From Streptosporangium lutulentum (GTDB lineage Bacteria; Actinomycetota; Actinomycetes; Streptosporangiales; Streptosporangiaceae): a stretch of 64,000 bases of DNA. Location of the stretch: contig NZ_JAUSQU010000001.1 in assembly GCF_030811455.1 (NCBI RefSeq), positions 2,418,001 through 2,482,000 of the forward strand, given 5' to 3'. Positions 33,678 through 41,899 of this stretch are shown piece by piece. Positions within the stretch are counted from its first letter, which is position 1. The number at the start of each line of letters is the position of its first letter. The translations under genes and the position numbers were made by a program. Below the pieces are notes generated by a model. The model was given only the letters and a program-made list of their open reading frames with translations. It was not told the DNA's origin and did not search any database.

Positions 33678-34184
33678 TCACTGTGCGGGTACGGCGACCG
33701 TTTTCGCCAGGTAGGAGCCCGTGCGGCCGCTGTAGGTCCTGGCTCCGCTGTCCCACTCGCCAAAGGCGTACGAGGTGACGTTGGCGTCGTTCACCATCGA
33801 GGTGTAGCAGCTTGTGCCGCCGCTGGAGGGGGAGCAGCTGTACGTCCGTCCATCGCTGTTACGGATGATCCGGGCGAAGGGGGTGAACTGGTTTCGGGGG
33901 TCCCAGCCCGCGTTGCTGATCCGGGCCCAGGCGGCCCGGCAGGACGGGCTGTACCGAAGCTCCAGGAGGGCCTGCCCCAGGGTCAGGCTGTCGACGGTGC
34001 GTGCGTCGCCGCCGCAGTAGGTCTGGGGATTCCTCCCGTCGCAGGCCGAGCCCGAGCAGGCCGCCGCTACCTGGGCTCCCTGGGATTCCGGCTCCGGGCT
34101 GGCCGCGGCGGGGGAGGCCAGCGCGACCAGACCGAGAGCCGCTGCCGCCGCGCCCATGGTGACGGTTCTGCTGCGGAAGATCAT
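33678..34184 (-). CDS. secreted DUF2690-type protein
   Basis: The 168-residue protein has a signal peptide (RSRTVTMGAAAAALGLVALA, cleavage near ASPAAASPEP). The mature part has CSGSACDGRNPQTYCGGDAR, a DUF2690 hallmark, then LELRYSPSCRAAWARISNAG and CSPSSGGTSCYTSMVNDANV with six cysteines in all. It is exported; DUF2690 function is unknown. ATG 34184 follows GGAGGAAAC. It is the first of several secreted proteins between here and 38.3 kb. Confidence 0.85.
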   Translation of the reverse strand: MIFRSRTVTMGAAAAALGLVALASPAAASPEPESQGAQVAAACSGSACDGRNPQTYCGGDARTVDSLTLGQALLELRYSPSCRAAWARISNAGWDPRNQFTPFARIIRNSDGRTYSCSPSSGGTSCYTSMVNDANVTSYAFGEWDSGARTYSGRTGSYLAKTVAVPAQ

Positions 34185-34710
34185 GTTTCCTCCATCATGC
34201 GTGTGTGATGAACAATGCGCGGGGCCTCTGCCCCTCGTCGTTCAGGAAGGCATGAAGTGCCGTCGCCGGGCGGGCAGGATGTGGGCCGCCGTACGGCACC
34301 AACGAGGGATGGAAAGGGGGAGGCGGCGCACGCCGAACTCACCCCGAGTAGGAGTCGCGGATTCCCCGTCGCATGCATTCCCGAAGACTTCGCCTACTCC
34401 TTTTGTATACATTACTTCGCAGGATGAACAAAGGCATCTTGACAATGCTTGTTCGGAAATTTGCGTGAGGCCGTCTTGCTCATCGTGTCGTCGAAACTCA
34501 ATATCGGCGAAACGACCTGCGGATTTTTCCATCTGACATGTCGATCGGCGAAGGAGTTTCCGTCGGTCTTGATGCGTGCCGTCGGACGGCAAGGATCGTC
34601 CATATACCGCGATTAGTTATCGTCCGTTTTCACGGGGGTCCTTTCCCTCTCGCCGGTCCCGAGGTCGTCAGAGGAATCAACGGACGGGGGTTTACGGCCG
34701 TCCTGATTGG
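34185..34710. other. intergenic region of lower GC, no gene recognised
   Basis: This 526-bp stretch is noticeably richer in A/T than its surroundings, for example around 34395-34470. Short frames on both strands have no ribosome site or family features. A TTGACA hexamer occurs at 34439-34444 without a matching -10. It may be foreign or non-coding spacer; I see no gene. Confidence 0.5.
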
Positions 34711-35694
34711 TCACGGTCCGGAGTTGACGTTGAGCAGTTCTGTACCGAGAGGGGTGAGGGTGTGTATCACCGTGTTGCCCTGGCGAGTGGAGGTGATCAA
34801 GCCCGCCTCTCGCAGCGTGGTGGCGTGCTGACTGGCGGTGGGTGGTGTGCCGTCAATGCGCCTGGCCAACTCTCCCGTACTGCAGCCGCTCTCGATCACG
34901 CGTAGACAGGCGGCCCGGGTGGGTCCGAGGAGGTTCGCCAGAGTCTGGGGCCCGCGGCCGACTGCGGTGCCGGCCCACCATTCCAGCTCCCGGGCGATCG
35001 GATAGACCAGAACCGGCGGCAACCTGGGGTCGATGAAAGTGACCGGGACACGCCAGCAAAATGCCGAGGGCAACAACAGCAGGCCTCGCCCTGCCAGGCG
35101 AATCTCATGCTCGACGGGGTAGTTCACCTCCAGCACCGGTGGCTTCCACCGCATGGTCGGCCCCAAGCCGGACAGGAGTCCCTCACCGCCACGATCGAGC
35201 AGGGATCGAGCGCATATGGCCCGCTCGGCGTCGACGAGGGCCTGCATCTTCGGCCAGTACGGGGCGATCACCGCCCGGTGGTACGCGCGAAACGCCTCTC
35301 CGAGCTGGTTCAGCGCCTCCTGGTTCCCCTCTGCCAGCGGACGTACCCACAGCGGCACGTGCGGAAGAACCGCCAGCTCTTGGCGCAACCGGCGTCGTGG
35401 CGTGGCCAAAACCGCCTCGATACCCGCCTCCAGCCCCTGCGACGCCTGCGGTGGGGTCAGGAAATCGGGGAAATCCCCTACGGGCGGCGCCAGATGGCGC
35501 AACAACTGCACGTGCGATCGAGGTAGCCGGCGCAGCGCGGTTCGGGTTCGCGCACGCCACGGACCCAGAATCGCCCGGCTGTGGACGGTGTCGAGCAGAG
35601 TGATGCTCAGCACCGTTTCCCACAACGGGTCAGGCTGCCTCGCGAACCGGATGCGCGAAAGATCATCACTGGTGAAATGTATTCGAAGCGTCAC
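34711..35694 (-). CDS. ArsR-like winged-helix regulator (DUF5937 type)
   Basis: The 327-residue protein has an N-terminal helical domain (IHFTSDDLSRIRFARQPDPL, WETVLSITLLDTVHSRAI) as in DUF5937-type regulators, a middle part with GRGLLLLPSAFCWRVPV, and a C-terminal ArsR winged helix (SGCSTGELARRIDGTPPTAS, QHATTLREAGLITSTRQGNT). GTG 35694 is preceded by GGGGG; the open frame upstream is not conserved-looking. Its targets are unknown, but it is divergent from the secreted-protein genes at 36009-38307. The 313-bp divergent gap to 36008 holds no gene. Confidence 0.8.
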   Translation of the reverse strand: MTLRIHFTSDDLSRIRFARQPDPLWETVLSITLLDTVHSRAILGPWRARTRTALRRLPRSHVQLLRHLAPPVGDFPDFLTPPQASQGLEAGIEAVLATPRRRLRQELAVLPHVPLWVRPLAEGNQEALNQLGEAFRAYHRAVIAPYWPKMQALVDAERAICARSLLDRGGEGLLSGLGPTMRWKPPVLEVNYPVEHEIRLAGRGLLLLPSAFCWRVPVTFIDPRLPPVLVYPIARELEWWAGTAVGRGPQTLANLLGPTRAACLRVIESGCSTGELARRIDGTPPTASQHATTLREAGLITSTRQGNTVIHTLTPLGTELLNVNSGP

Positions 35695-36008
35695 GTAACC
35701 CCCGGTGGATCGGCTCCTATCGGGCCCCTCGTGCCTGTCACCCAGCGTTTTTTGGTCAGAACTGAAATATCTGGCGGTATACCCATTTGTCAAGGCAAGC
35801 TGCATAGCACGGAGGCGAGGGGCTCGGCCCGCTCTCTCCCCGCACGGGGAAGGGAATTCGACCTCGCCAGCACTGACACGCGCCGAGTTCACGACCAACG
35901 ATCCGATGGGCCGGCCCACCACGGGAAGGGCCGGAAGAGCTCTTGGTCCTGCGAGGCGACCGAATGGGTTCCTCGGTGGAAATGTCCGTGGGGAGTGAAG
36001 GAGAAGGA

Positions 36009-36440
36009 ATGCCAGGTAGCGTTCGAAGGAAATTGGGAGCCCTTGCGTTCACGGTCCTGCTCGGTATCAGCGCACCTCTAATCGGTGCCGCGCCCGCCCA
36101 GGCGGACGTTCCGGGGGATGTGCCGAAGGTCGCCGCAGCCGGTGCTTGGGGCTGCACTTACCCGTACGTATGCCTTTATGACGTCAACCACGTCATGCTC
36201 GAACGGTACCAAGTTGTCACCTCGGGCTTTCAGAACATCACCCGCTCAGGAATCTTCTATTACGTCAACACCCGCAACGACGACGTCGCCTACATTCGAA
36301 ACGTGGAGGGCGGGGTAGGCTGCATGCCCGCCGGGAATCCGAATGCCGTCTACGCATCGACGAGCTCTGAAAGAGTGAACGGCGTCCGCATCGACTCCTC
36401 CTCTTCCTGCTCGGGTTACGTCTTACCCCGCATCTACTGA
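36009..36440 (+). CDS. secreted I36-like / small cysteine-rich protein
   Basis: The 143-residue protein has a signal peptide (VRRKLGALAFTVLLGISAPL, cleavage near APAQA-DV). The mature part reads WGCTYPYVCLYDVNHVMLER, GIFYYVNTRNDDVAYIRNVE and a last cysteine pair, similar to peptidase-inhibitor I36-type domains (C..G..CLY). Four cysteines can form two disulfides outside the cell. ATG 36009 follows AAGGAG with 5 nt spacing. Inhibitor activity is inference from the family. Confidence 0.7.
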   Translation: MPGSVRRKLGALAFTVLLGISAPLIGAAPAQADVPGDVPKVAAAGAWGCTYPYVCLYDVNHVMLERYQVVTSGFQNITRSGIFYYVNTRNDDVAYIRNVEGGVGCMPAGNPNAVYASTSSERVNGVRIDSSSSCSGYVLPRIY

Positions 36441-36846
36441 CGCGCCTTCAAAGGGTGGAGGTGCTTCACGTCCTGACCGATGTCGACTCGGTCGACACGG
36501 CCACGCGGACCGCCCGGAGGACGCTCCTTTCGCAGCGTGCCTCACCCCTTTGGCGCGTTTCTCAACGGCTTTTGTTCGCCGATGTCGATTGTCGACGCAC
36601 GTTGTCGAGGGTGATCAACCGTGCTTTCACGTCCGGTGGCCGGAAATCATCGCCACCGTCCGGTGGGCAGACCTCTCGTCATCTCAGGACGGGAAAGAGT
36701 CATCCCACGTCGGCGGCGAAAACATCCTCCGCGTCGATCGGTCCATCATTCCGGTTGCGAAATCGCTCCGGAACCGCCCATCCATTCAAAAACCAGAGGT
36801 CAGGTATGACCTCAAAAATGTGACGCCGAACGGGGAGGAGAGCGGA
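36441..36846. other. 406-bp intergenic region with a hairpin
   Basis: No convincing gene lies here. GAGGTCA and TGACCTC at 36796-36802 and 36807-36813 form a 7-bp perfect stem with loop GGTA followed by AAAAA, 34 nt before the next gene. It may be an operator or a terminator for readthrough from the upstream gene. Confidence 0.45.
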
Positions 36847-37752
36847 ATGCGGTTTCACCGGCGAGCCGTCGCCGTACTGGCGGCGGTGGCGGCCGTGCTG
36901 GCGGTGGTCTTTTACCCGCTGGACGAACCGGCTCCCGGCCGGCTCGAAGCCGCGTCCGCCAACACCGTGCGGTCCCTCACCGAGCGGGAGAAAGACCTGC
37001 TGCACGACGCCGAGGAACTGCTGACGCGTTCCTGCATGGCAGCTCGCGGCTTCAAGGTGTGGGTCGTCCCCCGGAATCCACTGGCGGAGGACCGCGACTT
37101 TCCATTCGTTGTCGACGACGTGCTGTGGGCCTCCCGGCACGGCTACGGCAGGGATATCCAAGCCCAACGCGAACGGCTTCGCACATCCGACCCGAACCGG
37201 CGGTATTTCGCCGATCTGTCGCCGACGGAACAGCGGCGCGCGTTGGACGCCCTCCACGGCAGACAATCCGCGAAGCGCCTGCAGGTCAGCACCCCGAATG
37301 GCATGACCGTCGGCCGGATCGACGACGGCTGCGTCGCGCAGGCCCAGGAGGAGCTCTACGGGGACCTGGGCGTTTGGTTTCGCGTCACAACGGTGACCGA
37401 CGCGCTCGTCGAAATCCGCCAACGGCAGGTCGTCGCCGATACCGAATTCACCAAGTCGATCAAAACCTGGTCCACATGCATGAATGCGGAGGGATTCCAT
37501 TATGCGGATCCCCATGAAGCACGCGCCTCGTTCGCGGACCCGGACAATGCCGTCCCGTGGGAGAGGGAAGTGCGCACGGCGGTCGCCGAGGCCAGATGCG
37601 CGACGAGCAGCGGCCTGTCCGGTACGGCCCGCCGTCTGAACCAGCGATACGACGACCACCTGCGGCGTTCGTACTCGGACGAGGTGAGCACCAGGCTGCG
37701 ACTGGAAATCGCCGCGCTGGAACGCGCTCATTCCATCGTCCAGACCACATAA
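36847..37752 (+). CDS. secreted or membrane-anchored hypothetical protein
   Basis: The 301-residue protein starts MRFHRRAVAVLAAVAAVLAV VFYP, a signal peptide or N-terminal anchor. The rest is helical and polar with four cysteines (LLTRSCMAARGFKVWV, DDGCVAQAQEELYG, KTWSTCMNAEGFHYADPHEA, AEARCATSS), a pattern seen in other uncharacterised actinobacterial secreted proteins with repeated C-M-x-A/N-x-G-F motifs. ATG 36847 follows GGGGAGGAGAG. It lies in line between two I36-like genes. I do not recognise a named family. Confidence 0.7.
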   Translation: MRFHRRAVAVLAAVAAVLAVVFYPLDEPAPGRLEAASANTVRSLTEREKDLLHDAEELLTRSCMAARGFKVWVVPRNPLAEDRDFPFVVDDVLWASRHGYGRDIQAQRERLRTSDPNRRYFADLSPTEQRRALDALHGRQSAKRLQVSTPNGMTVGRIDDGCVAQAQEELYGDLGVWFRVTTVTDALVEIRQRQVVADTEFTKSIKTWSTCMNAEGFHYADPHEARASFADPDNAVPWEREVRTAVAEARCATSSGLSGTARRLNQRYDDHLRRSYSDEVSTRLRLEIAALERAHSIVQTT

Positions 37753-37754
37753 GG

Positions 37755-37775
37755 CCGACCGAACCAATCGGTCGG
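37755..37775 (+). terminator. hairpin between secreted-protein genes
   Basis: CCGACCGA (37755-37762) and TCGGTCGG (37768-37775) form a perfect 8-bp stem with loop ACCAA, directly after the stop at 37752 and 10 nt before the ribosome site of the next gene. It could be a partial terminator or an RNA-stabilising hairpin that sets relative expression of the two genes. Confidence 0.5.
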
Positions 37776-37794
37776 GAAGAGAAAAGGGAGAACA

Positions 37795-38307
37795 ATGAAC
37801 AGAAGAAGCACCGCCCTGGCGGCCCTGGGAATCGCCGCCCTGGCTCTTTTCGCCACCCCCGGCGTCGCGCAGGCAATCGACCGGCCGACGCCCAAGCCCG
37901 TAACCGCCCCGTCGTCGACCGACACCGCGATCACCTCGTCGTCGCCCGACTCCGCTTTGGCGGCGGCCCCGGACGGCTATCTCTACGCATGGGTGGGCGC
38001 CAACAAAGGCGGCGCCTGGTGCCGCTGGTTCAACGACGACACCAACTGGGACACCTGCTCCGGAGCCGTCTCCAACATGGAGATGCGCAATTTGGCGAGC
38101 TCCCTGGAGAATCGCGGCTACACCGGCTCGTACGATGACGTCAACCTGTACTACAGCCCGAGCTACGGCGGCTCCAGGAACTGCCTGCCCAACGGCTACT
38201 ACCTCAACAACCTGACGGGCATCTACTTCCTGTGGGACGGCAAGGCCGGCCAGGGCCAGTCGATGAACGACAACATCGCCAGCCACCGCTGGGCGAACTC
38301 CTGCTGA
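37795..38307 (+). CDS. secreted peptidase inhibitor family I36-like protein
   Basis: The 170-residue protein has a signal peptide (STALAALGIAALALFATPGV AQA), a short Ser/Thr/Pro-rich region and a cysteine-rich C-terminal domain: YLYAWVGANKGGAWCRWFND, DTNWDTCSGAVSNMEMRNLA, NLYYSPSYGGSRNCLPNGYY and IYFLWDGKAGQGQSMNDNIA. This matches the I36/SMI-type metalloprotease-inhibitor family. It probably acts outside the cell on a protease. ATG 37795 follows AAAGGGAG. Confidence 0.82.
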   Translation: MNRRSTALAALGIAALALFATPGVAQAIDRPTPKPVTAPSSTDTAITSSSPDSALAAAPDGYLYAWVGANKGGAWCRWFNDDTNWDTCSGAVSNMEMRNLASSLENRGYTGSYDDVNLYYSPSYGGSRNCLPNGYYLNNLTGIYFLWDGKAGQGQSMNDNIASHRWANSC

Positions 38308-38309
38308 GG

Positions 38310-38332
38310 GCCGGCGGCAGAACGGCGCCGGC
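38310..38332 (+). terminator. terminator-like hairpin after the I36 gene
   Basis: GCCGGCG (38310-38316) and CGCCGGC (38326-38332) pair as a 7-bp GC stem with a 9-nt loop, starting 2 nt after the stop codon. There is no strong U run, as usual for GC-rich actinomycete terminators. Confidence 0.5.
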
Positions 38333-38499
38333 GTCTTCGTGATCCGAGCGAGCCGCGGCATCCGACGAAGGGTTTCTTACTCCGCACGACAAAGGGAGAA
38401 CCCCCTTGGCCGGATGCCGCGGTTCCAACGTCGAATGCGTGGAACCAGTCGTTCCCGCAGAAGAGGACGACCTCGGATCCCCGGGGGAATCAATCGTCG

Positions 38500-38736
38500 G
38501 TGCTGGACTTCCAGCCGGAAACGATTCGATCGACTCGCAGGAGAGTGGCACGACGGGTATCCAGAGACCGGCGGGGGAGAGCCGCGACCGCCGGGGTGGT
38601 CGCGGGCGGTGGTGCGACCTGGATCACGCCGGCTCTGTCCCGGCTCCGTCGGGGACGGGGGCCGGATTCGCGGACGCTCCGCGATTTCATCGAGCGACGG
38701 TCGCCGACAGGCCTCAAGTGGATCTTCGCTCGTTAA
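38500..38736 (+). CDS. small basic hypothetical protein (weak)
   Basis: A 78-codon frame from GTG 38500 reads VLDFQPETIRSTRRRVARRV, RGRAATAGVVAGGGATWITP, then ends inside the truncated IS copy (TGLKWIFAR). The basic region followed by a short hydrophobic AATAGVVAGGGA segment could be a small membrane protein, cut by the IS at its 3' end. There is no good ribosome site. The rest of 38333-38715 holds no gene. Confidence 0.25.
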   Translation: MLDFQPETIRSTRRRVARRVSRDRRGRAATAGVVAGGGATWITPALSRLRRGRGPDSRTLRDFIERRSPTGLKWIFAR

Positions 38737-39154
38737 TGGTGTAGATCATTGAGCCGTGGACGACCGGTTGAAACGTGGTGCTCTGACCGATGACGAGTGG
38801 GCACGGCTGGAGTTGTTGTTGCCTGCTCCGGCCCGGAGGGGTAGACGGTGGGCTGATCACCGGGTGATCGTCGATGGGGTGTTCTTCCGGTTCAGGACCG
38901 GCTGTTCCTGGCGGGGGTTGCCGGAGGTGTACGGCAGTTGGAAGACGGTTTACGGCCGGTATCGCCGTTGGTCGGCGGATGGCACCTGGAAGATGATCCT
39001 GGATGCGTTGCGTCCCGTTGGGGATGAGGTCGGCGGGCGGGCTTTCGGTGCCCGGCCGAGGGTGCCGGAGGACATCCGGCCCTGGAAGAGGTTCGAGGTC
39101 GCGGACTGGTGATCGCGGGTCGCGACCTCAGGGGGAATGACTCCGGAGGCCGGG
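38716..39154 (+). mobile_element. truncated IS5-type element, copy 2 (439 bp)
   Basis: This copy matches 24413-24851 over its full 439 bp, with an A-to-G change giving Gly at residue 9 and a silent C-to-T change near the end. Flanks differ immediately outside, so the two copies arose by movement or duplication of the shortened unit itself. The right end here continues into a hairpin (39143-39165) that is missing at copy 1. Confidence 0.8.
38756..39112 (+). pseudogene. N-terminal part of IS5-type transposase (DUF4096), copy 2
   Basis: The 118-codon frame is identical to that at 24453 except G at residue 9 (MDDRLKRGALTDDEWARLEL). It contains the DUF4096 domain through SADGTWKMILDAL and the same atypical C-terminal tail, with no DDE domain. 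Conservation of the frame in both copies shows only that they are recent, not that the protein works. Confidence 0.85.
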
Positions 39155-39165
39155 TGGGCCTCCGG
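39143..39165 (+). terminator. hairpin at right boundary of IS copy 2
   Basis: CCGGAGGCC (39143-39151) and GGCCTCCGG (39157-39165) form a perfect 9-bp stem with loop GGGTG. The left arm belongs to the repeated unit and the right arm to the flank, so the hairpin exists only at this copy. It may be the original insertion context. Confidence 0.5.
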
Positions 39166-39368
39166 GGTGCGTTCGGCTTCTGGGCCCGGGAGAGTGCGGT
39201 CGGGGGAATCTCGGGATCGGTGGGGCTTGTTCCTTTTTCGCTCCGGGGCATCGAATGAGTAAGCCGCCTTCTCCTGCTCGACGGAGCGCGGCCGTACCGG
39301 TTGCGGCATGGTCCGTCCCGCGCGGGCGACGTCAGGCGGGCCACCGCGCGAAGACCGGCGACGTGCGC

Positions 39369-40145
39369 TCACTGGAGGTGTGGGGTGTTCCCATCCGGTG
39401 CCGAGTGCTGGGTTCGGACGCGGCGGGCGATCGTGACGATCTCGCGGCTGGTTTCGGTGATGGGACCCCGGTGCCAGTCGCCGTACTGATCCTCGATGGT
39501 GAACCCGGCCCCGGTCAGGAACGTGGCCAGCGCTGGGACGTCGAGGAAGCGTAGGCTTGCCCGGTCGACGCGGAGGACTGTGCCGTCGCGCTCGGCGGTG
39601 GTCTCGGTGAACGTGACGACATCGCCGGCGACGGACTCAACGTCATGCCACATGCGTAGCTTGCGTCCGGTGGCGCCTTCGATGTCGAAGGCGTTCGACG
39701 GGTTCCAGCTTTCCCAGGCGCGAGCCTGCGGGTGGCGGGTACCGAAGACGAATCGGCCACCGTCGCGGAGCGAGGTGCGGATCGCGGTCAGGGAGGCCCG
39801 CAGCTCGTCGTCGGTGACCAGGTGCTGGAAGGCGTTGCTGGTCATCGTGGCCAGGTCGAACTCGTCGTCCCAGGCGGCGTCGGCGGCGACGCCGGAGACC
39901 CATGCGATGTCGGTGCGGCGTTTGGCCCGATCCAGCATGCCGTGGTCGGGGTCGAGACCGACGAGACGTCCGGTGTGACCAAGATCGCGGGCGCGGTGCA
40001 GCATGCTCCCGGTGCCACAGCCGAGATCCAGTACGGCACCGGCCGCCATCACGAGTTCGGTGCAGAAGACGACCTCGGGGTAACGGGCGGGGTCCCACGG
40101 ATTCATCACGTCGTAGAGAGCCGCGGCCTCGGCATCGGAGAACAT
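39369..40145 (-). CDS. class I SAM-dependent methyltransferase
   Basis: The 258-residue protein has the Rossmann methyltransferase motifs: motif I AGAVLDLGCGTGSMLHRARD, motif II LVGLDPDHGMLDRAKRR, and FDLATMTSNAFQHLVTDDEL with LRDGGRFVFGTRHPQARAWE. The N-terminus ALYDVMNPWDPARYPEVVF is typical of a common actinobacterial subgroup acting on unknown small molecules. ATG 40145 is chosen; GTG 40160 is possible. The 220 bp upstream to the copD promoter hold no gene; between 39166 and 39368 I see none either. Confidence 0.88.
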   Translation of the reverse strand: MFSDAEAAALYDVMNPWDPARYPEVVFCTELVMAAGAVLDLGCGTGSMLHRARDLGHTGRLVGLDPDHGMLDRAKRRTDIAWVSGVAADAAWDDEFDLATMTSNAFQHLVTDDELRASLTAIRTSLRDGGRFVFGTRHPQARAWESWNPSNAFDIEGATGRKLRMWHDVESVAGDVVTFTETTAERDGTVLRVDRASLRFLDVPALATFLTGAGFTIEDQYGDWHRGPITETSREIVTIARRVRTQHSAPDGNTPHLQ

Positions 40146-40352
40146 TCCGGCAGTATCCACAAACGGCCGACGACAGCCAACCGAATTACGCCGGTGCGCC
40201 GCTGCACCGCTGTCGAGCCCAGCCCGCCGGCATCGCCTCGAACACCGCCTGGGCCGGCCCGATGCTCGACGATCCGGACTCTACGTATTCAGGCACACTC
40301 TACGCAATTGGGACACTGCCGGATCACCGATCGGGCGGTGAAAATCGTCACG

Positions 40353-40383
40353 TTGACTCAAAAGTTAGCCATGCCTAACCTAA
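40353..40383 (+). promoter_or_regulatory. promoter with embedded iron box, upstream of copD-like gene
   Basis: TTGACT (40353-40358) and TAACCT (40376-40381) are a -35/-10 pair with exactly 17 bp between them. TTAGCCATGCCTAACCTAA (40365-40383) matches the iron-box consensus at 15 of 19 positions, with the right half perfect, and it covers the -10. Binding of iron-loaded IdeR/DmdR here would block the promoter. Confidence 0.7.
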
Positions 40384-40425
40384 GTTCCCTCTGTCTTCCG
40401 GTGACTGTCATACCTGAGGTGAACT

Positions 40426-41652
40426 GTGTCTTTCCCGACCCTCGCGGCGGTTTCGCCGCCCCCGACGCCGCTGGGGCCCTTCTCGGACTCCGCAGTGGCA
40501 TGGGCGACATGGATCACGCTCATGGGATTCGCCGGTGTGGTCGCACTGGCTCTTTTCGCCGCGGGACCCACGGCCCGGCGGGTCGGCGCAGGCGTGCTCG
40601 CCCCCGTCACGGCGCGGCTGGCGCGAGCCGCCGTCGCACTCGGAGTGCTGGCGGTACCGGCGGTGCTGACCGATCTCGCGCACGGGGCATCGGAGTCCGG
40701 AGGATACGACTACGCCGCGGCCTGGAACTCGCTGTACGACGGCAGCGCCACCGGGCTCCTGTCCGGCCTGGAGGTCACCCTCGCACTGGCGGGTGCCGTG
40801 CTGGTCGCTCCGCTCGCGTTCCGGGCCGTGGTCGGCGGCCGGGCGAGGTCGTGGCTGCTCGGCATCGGCCTGGCCGCGGGCGCGGTGGCGCTGGGCACGA
40901 CCAAGTTCCCAGCCGAGGTACCCGACGACTGGGGCCGGGCCGGGTTCGAGACCGCGATATGGATGGTGCACCTGTTCGGCGGCGCGACCTGGATCGGGGG
41001 GCTGGCCGGACTGCTGCTGCTCACCCTGCCCGGAGGGGTTCCGGAGACCGCGCGAGGCGCGTTCTGGTCGGGGGCCGTCCGCCGGTTCTCCGTGCTGGCG
41101 ATGAGTTGCGTGGCGGCGATCATGCTGTCCGGTCTGTTCCTGTACTGGGAGCATGTCGACGGCCCTTCGCAGCTGTTCACCACGATGTACGGCCGGGTGC
41201 TGGGCGTGAAGATCCTCATTTTCGGCACCATGCTGCTGCTCGGCGTCTTCAACCAGTTCTGGCTGCATCCCCGCATCGAGGCCCTGCGGGCCGGCGGTGA
41301 CCAGCGGAACCTGCGGACCATCCTCCTCCGGCGGTTCCCCGCCCTGCTCGCGGTCGAGCTGTTGCTCGGCATGACGGTGCTGTTCGTCGCGCCCTTCCTG
41401 CACGGCTCGGCCCGCAACCAGGCCTTCCAGGCCGAAGCCGCCGCACACGCCACCTCGCTGTCGGCGGAGCTGCCGAAGATCCCCGCCAAGCAGGTCAGCG
41501 CATCCACCTGGACGTGGGGCACCGCCGAGACCCTTCTTGTCATCGCCGCCATGGCCGCCGGCTACCGCGTGTCGGGACGCATCGCCCGGAGCCGGACCAC
41601 GGCGGCCACCGCCGCGGCAAGAAAAGAACCCGACGGCCTCGTCGGCGTGTAG
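40426..41652 (+). CDS. CopD family membrane protein
   Basis: The 408-residue protein has about nine transmembrane helices and a CopD-like core (GFETAIWMVHLFGGATWIGG, FSVLAMSCVAAIMLSGLFLY, GRVLGVKILIFGTMLLLGVF, RRFPALLAVELLLGMTVLFV). CopD proteins are linked to copper entry, but actinobacterial versions also sit in iron-regulated loci. GTG 40426 follows GAGGTGA. The iron-box promoter upstream makes iron- rather than copper-dependent expression likely. It is followed, after a 247-bp gap with a Nur-like site, by a Ni/Co transporter gene. Confidence 0.85.
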   Translation: MSFPTLAAVSPPPTPLGPFSDSAVAWATWITLMGFAGVVALALFAAGPTARRVGAGVLAPVTARLARAAVALGVLAVPAVLTDLAHGASESGGYDYAAAWNSLYDGSATGLLSGLEVTLALAGAVLVAPLAFRAVVGGRARSWLLGIGLAAGAVALGTTKFPAEVPDDWGRAGFETAIWMVHLFGGATWIGGLAGLLLLTLPGGVPETARGAFWSGAVRRFSVLAMSCVAAIMLSGLFLYWEHVDGPSQLFTTMYGRVLGVKILIFGTMLLLGVFNQFWLHPRIEALRAGGDQRNLRTILLRRFPALLAVELLLGMTVLFVAPFLHGSARNQAFQAEAAAHATSLSAELPKIPAKQVSASTWTWGTAETLLVIAAMAAGYRVSGRIARSRTTAATAAARKEPDGLVGV

Positions 41653-41834
41653 CCGCCGTTCCGAGCGCGCCGACATGGGCGACTACGGGGGAGGGAGACG
41701 GAAGGACATCGTGGGTGGCGGCAGGTGCCGTCCGGCGCCTTGGCCGCAGCGATCTCCCCCGTCGTGCCCGACCTCATCGCGATCCGTTCGCAACGATGAT
41801 CATGCAAGAGTGCCTTCTGGCGCATAGGTCGCTC

Positions 41835-41851
41835 TTGCGAGTATTTCGCAA
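41835..41851. promoter_or_regulatory. Nur-like (nickel uptake regulator) box
   Basis: TTGCGA GTATT TCGCAA is a perfect 6-bp dyad with 5-nt spacer, close to the Streptomyces Nur box TTGCAA-N5-TTGCAA. It lies 49 nt before the nickel/cobalt transporter start. A longer imperfect pairing GCAAGAG (near 41807) with CTCTTGC (41832-41838) also surrounds it. Confidence 0.65.
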
Positions 41852-41899
41852 TAAGAGTACGTTTCTGGGGGTGTTTGTCCCTTTTGATGGAGCGATCGC

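Noticed and set aside
36700..38361. A 553-codon minus-strand frame opposite the secreted proteins
   Set aside because: The plus-strand genes have signal peptides, ribosome sites and I36-like domains; the antisense frame has none.
41653..41899. A cobalamin riboswitch before the Ni/Co transporter
   Set aside because: No B12-box (GCCACTG-like) or multi-helix core could be found; the Nur-like dyad explains the region better.
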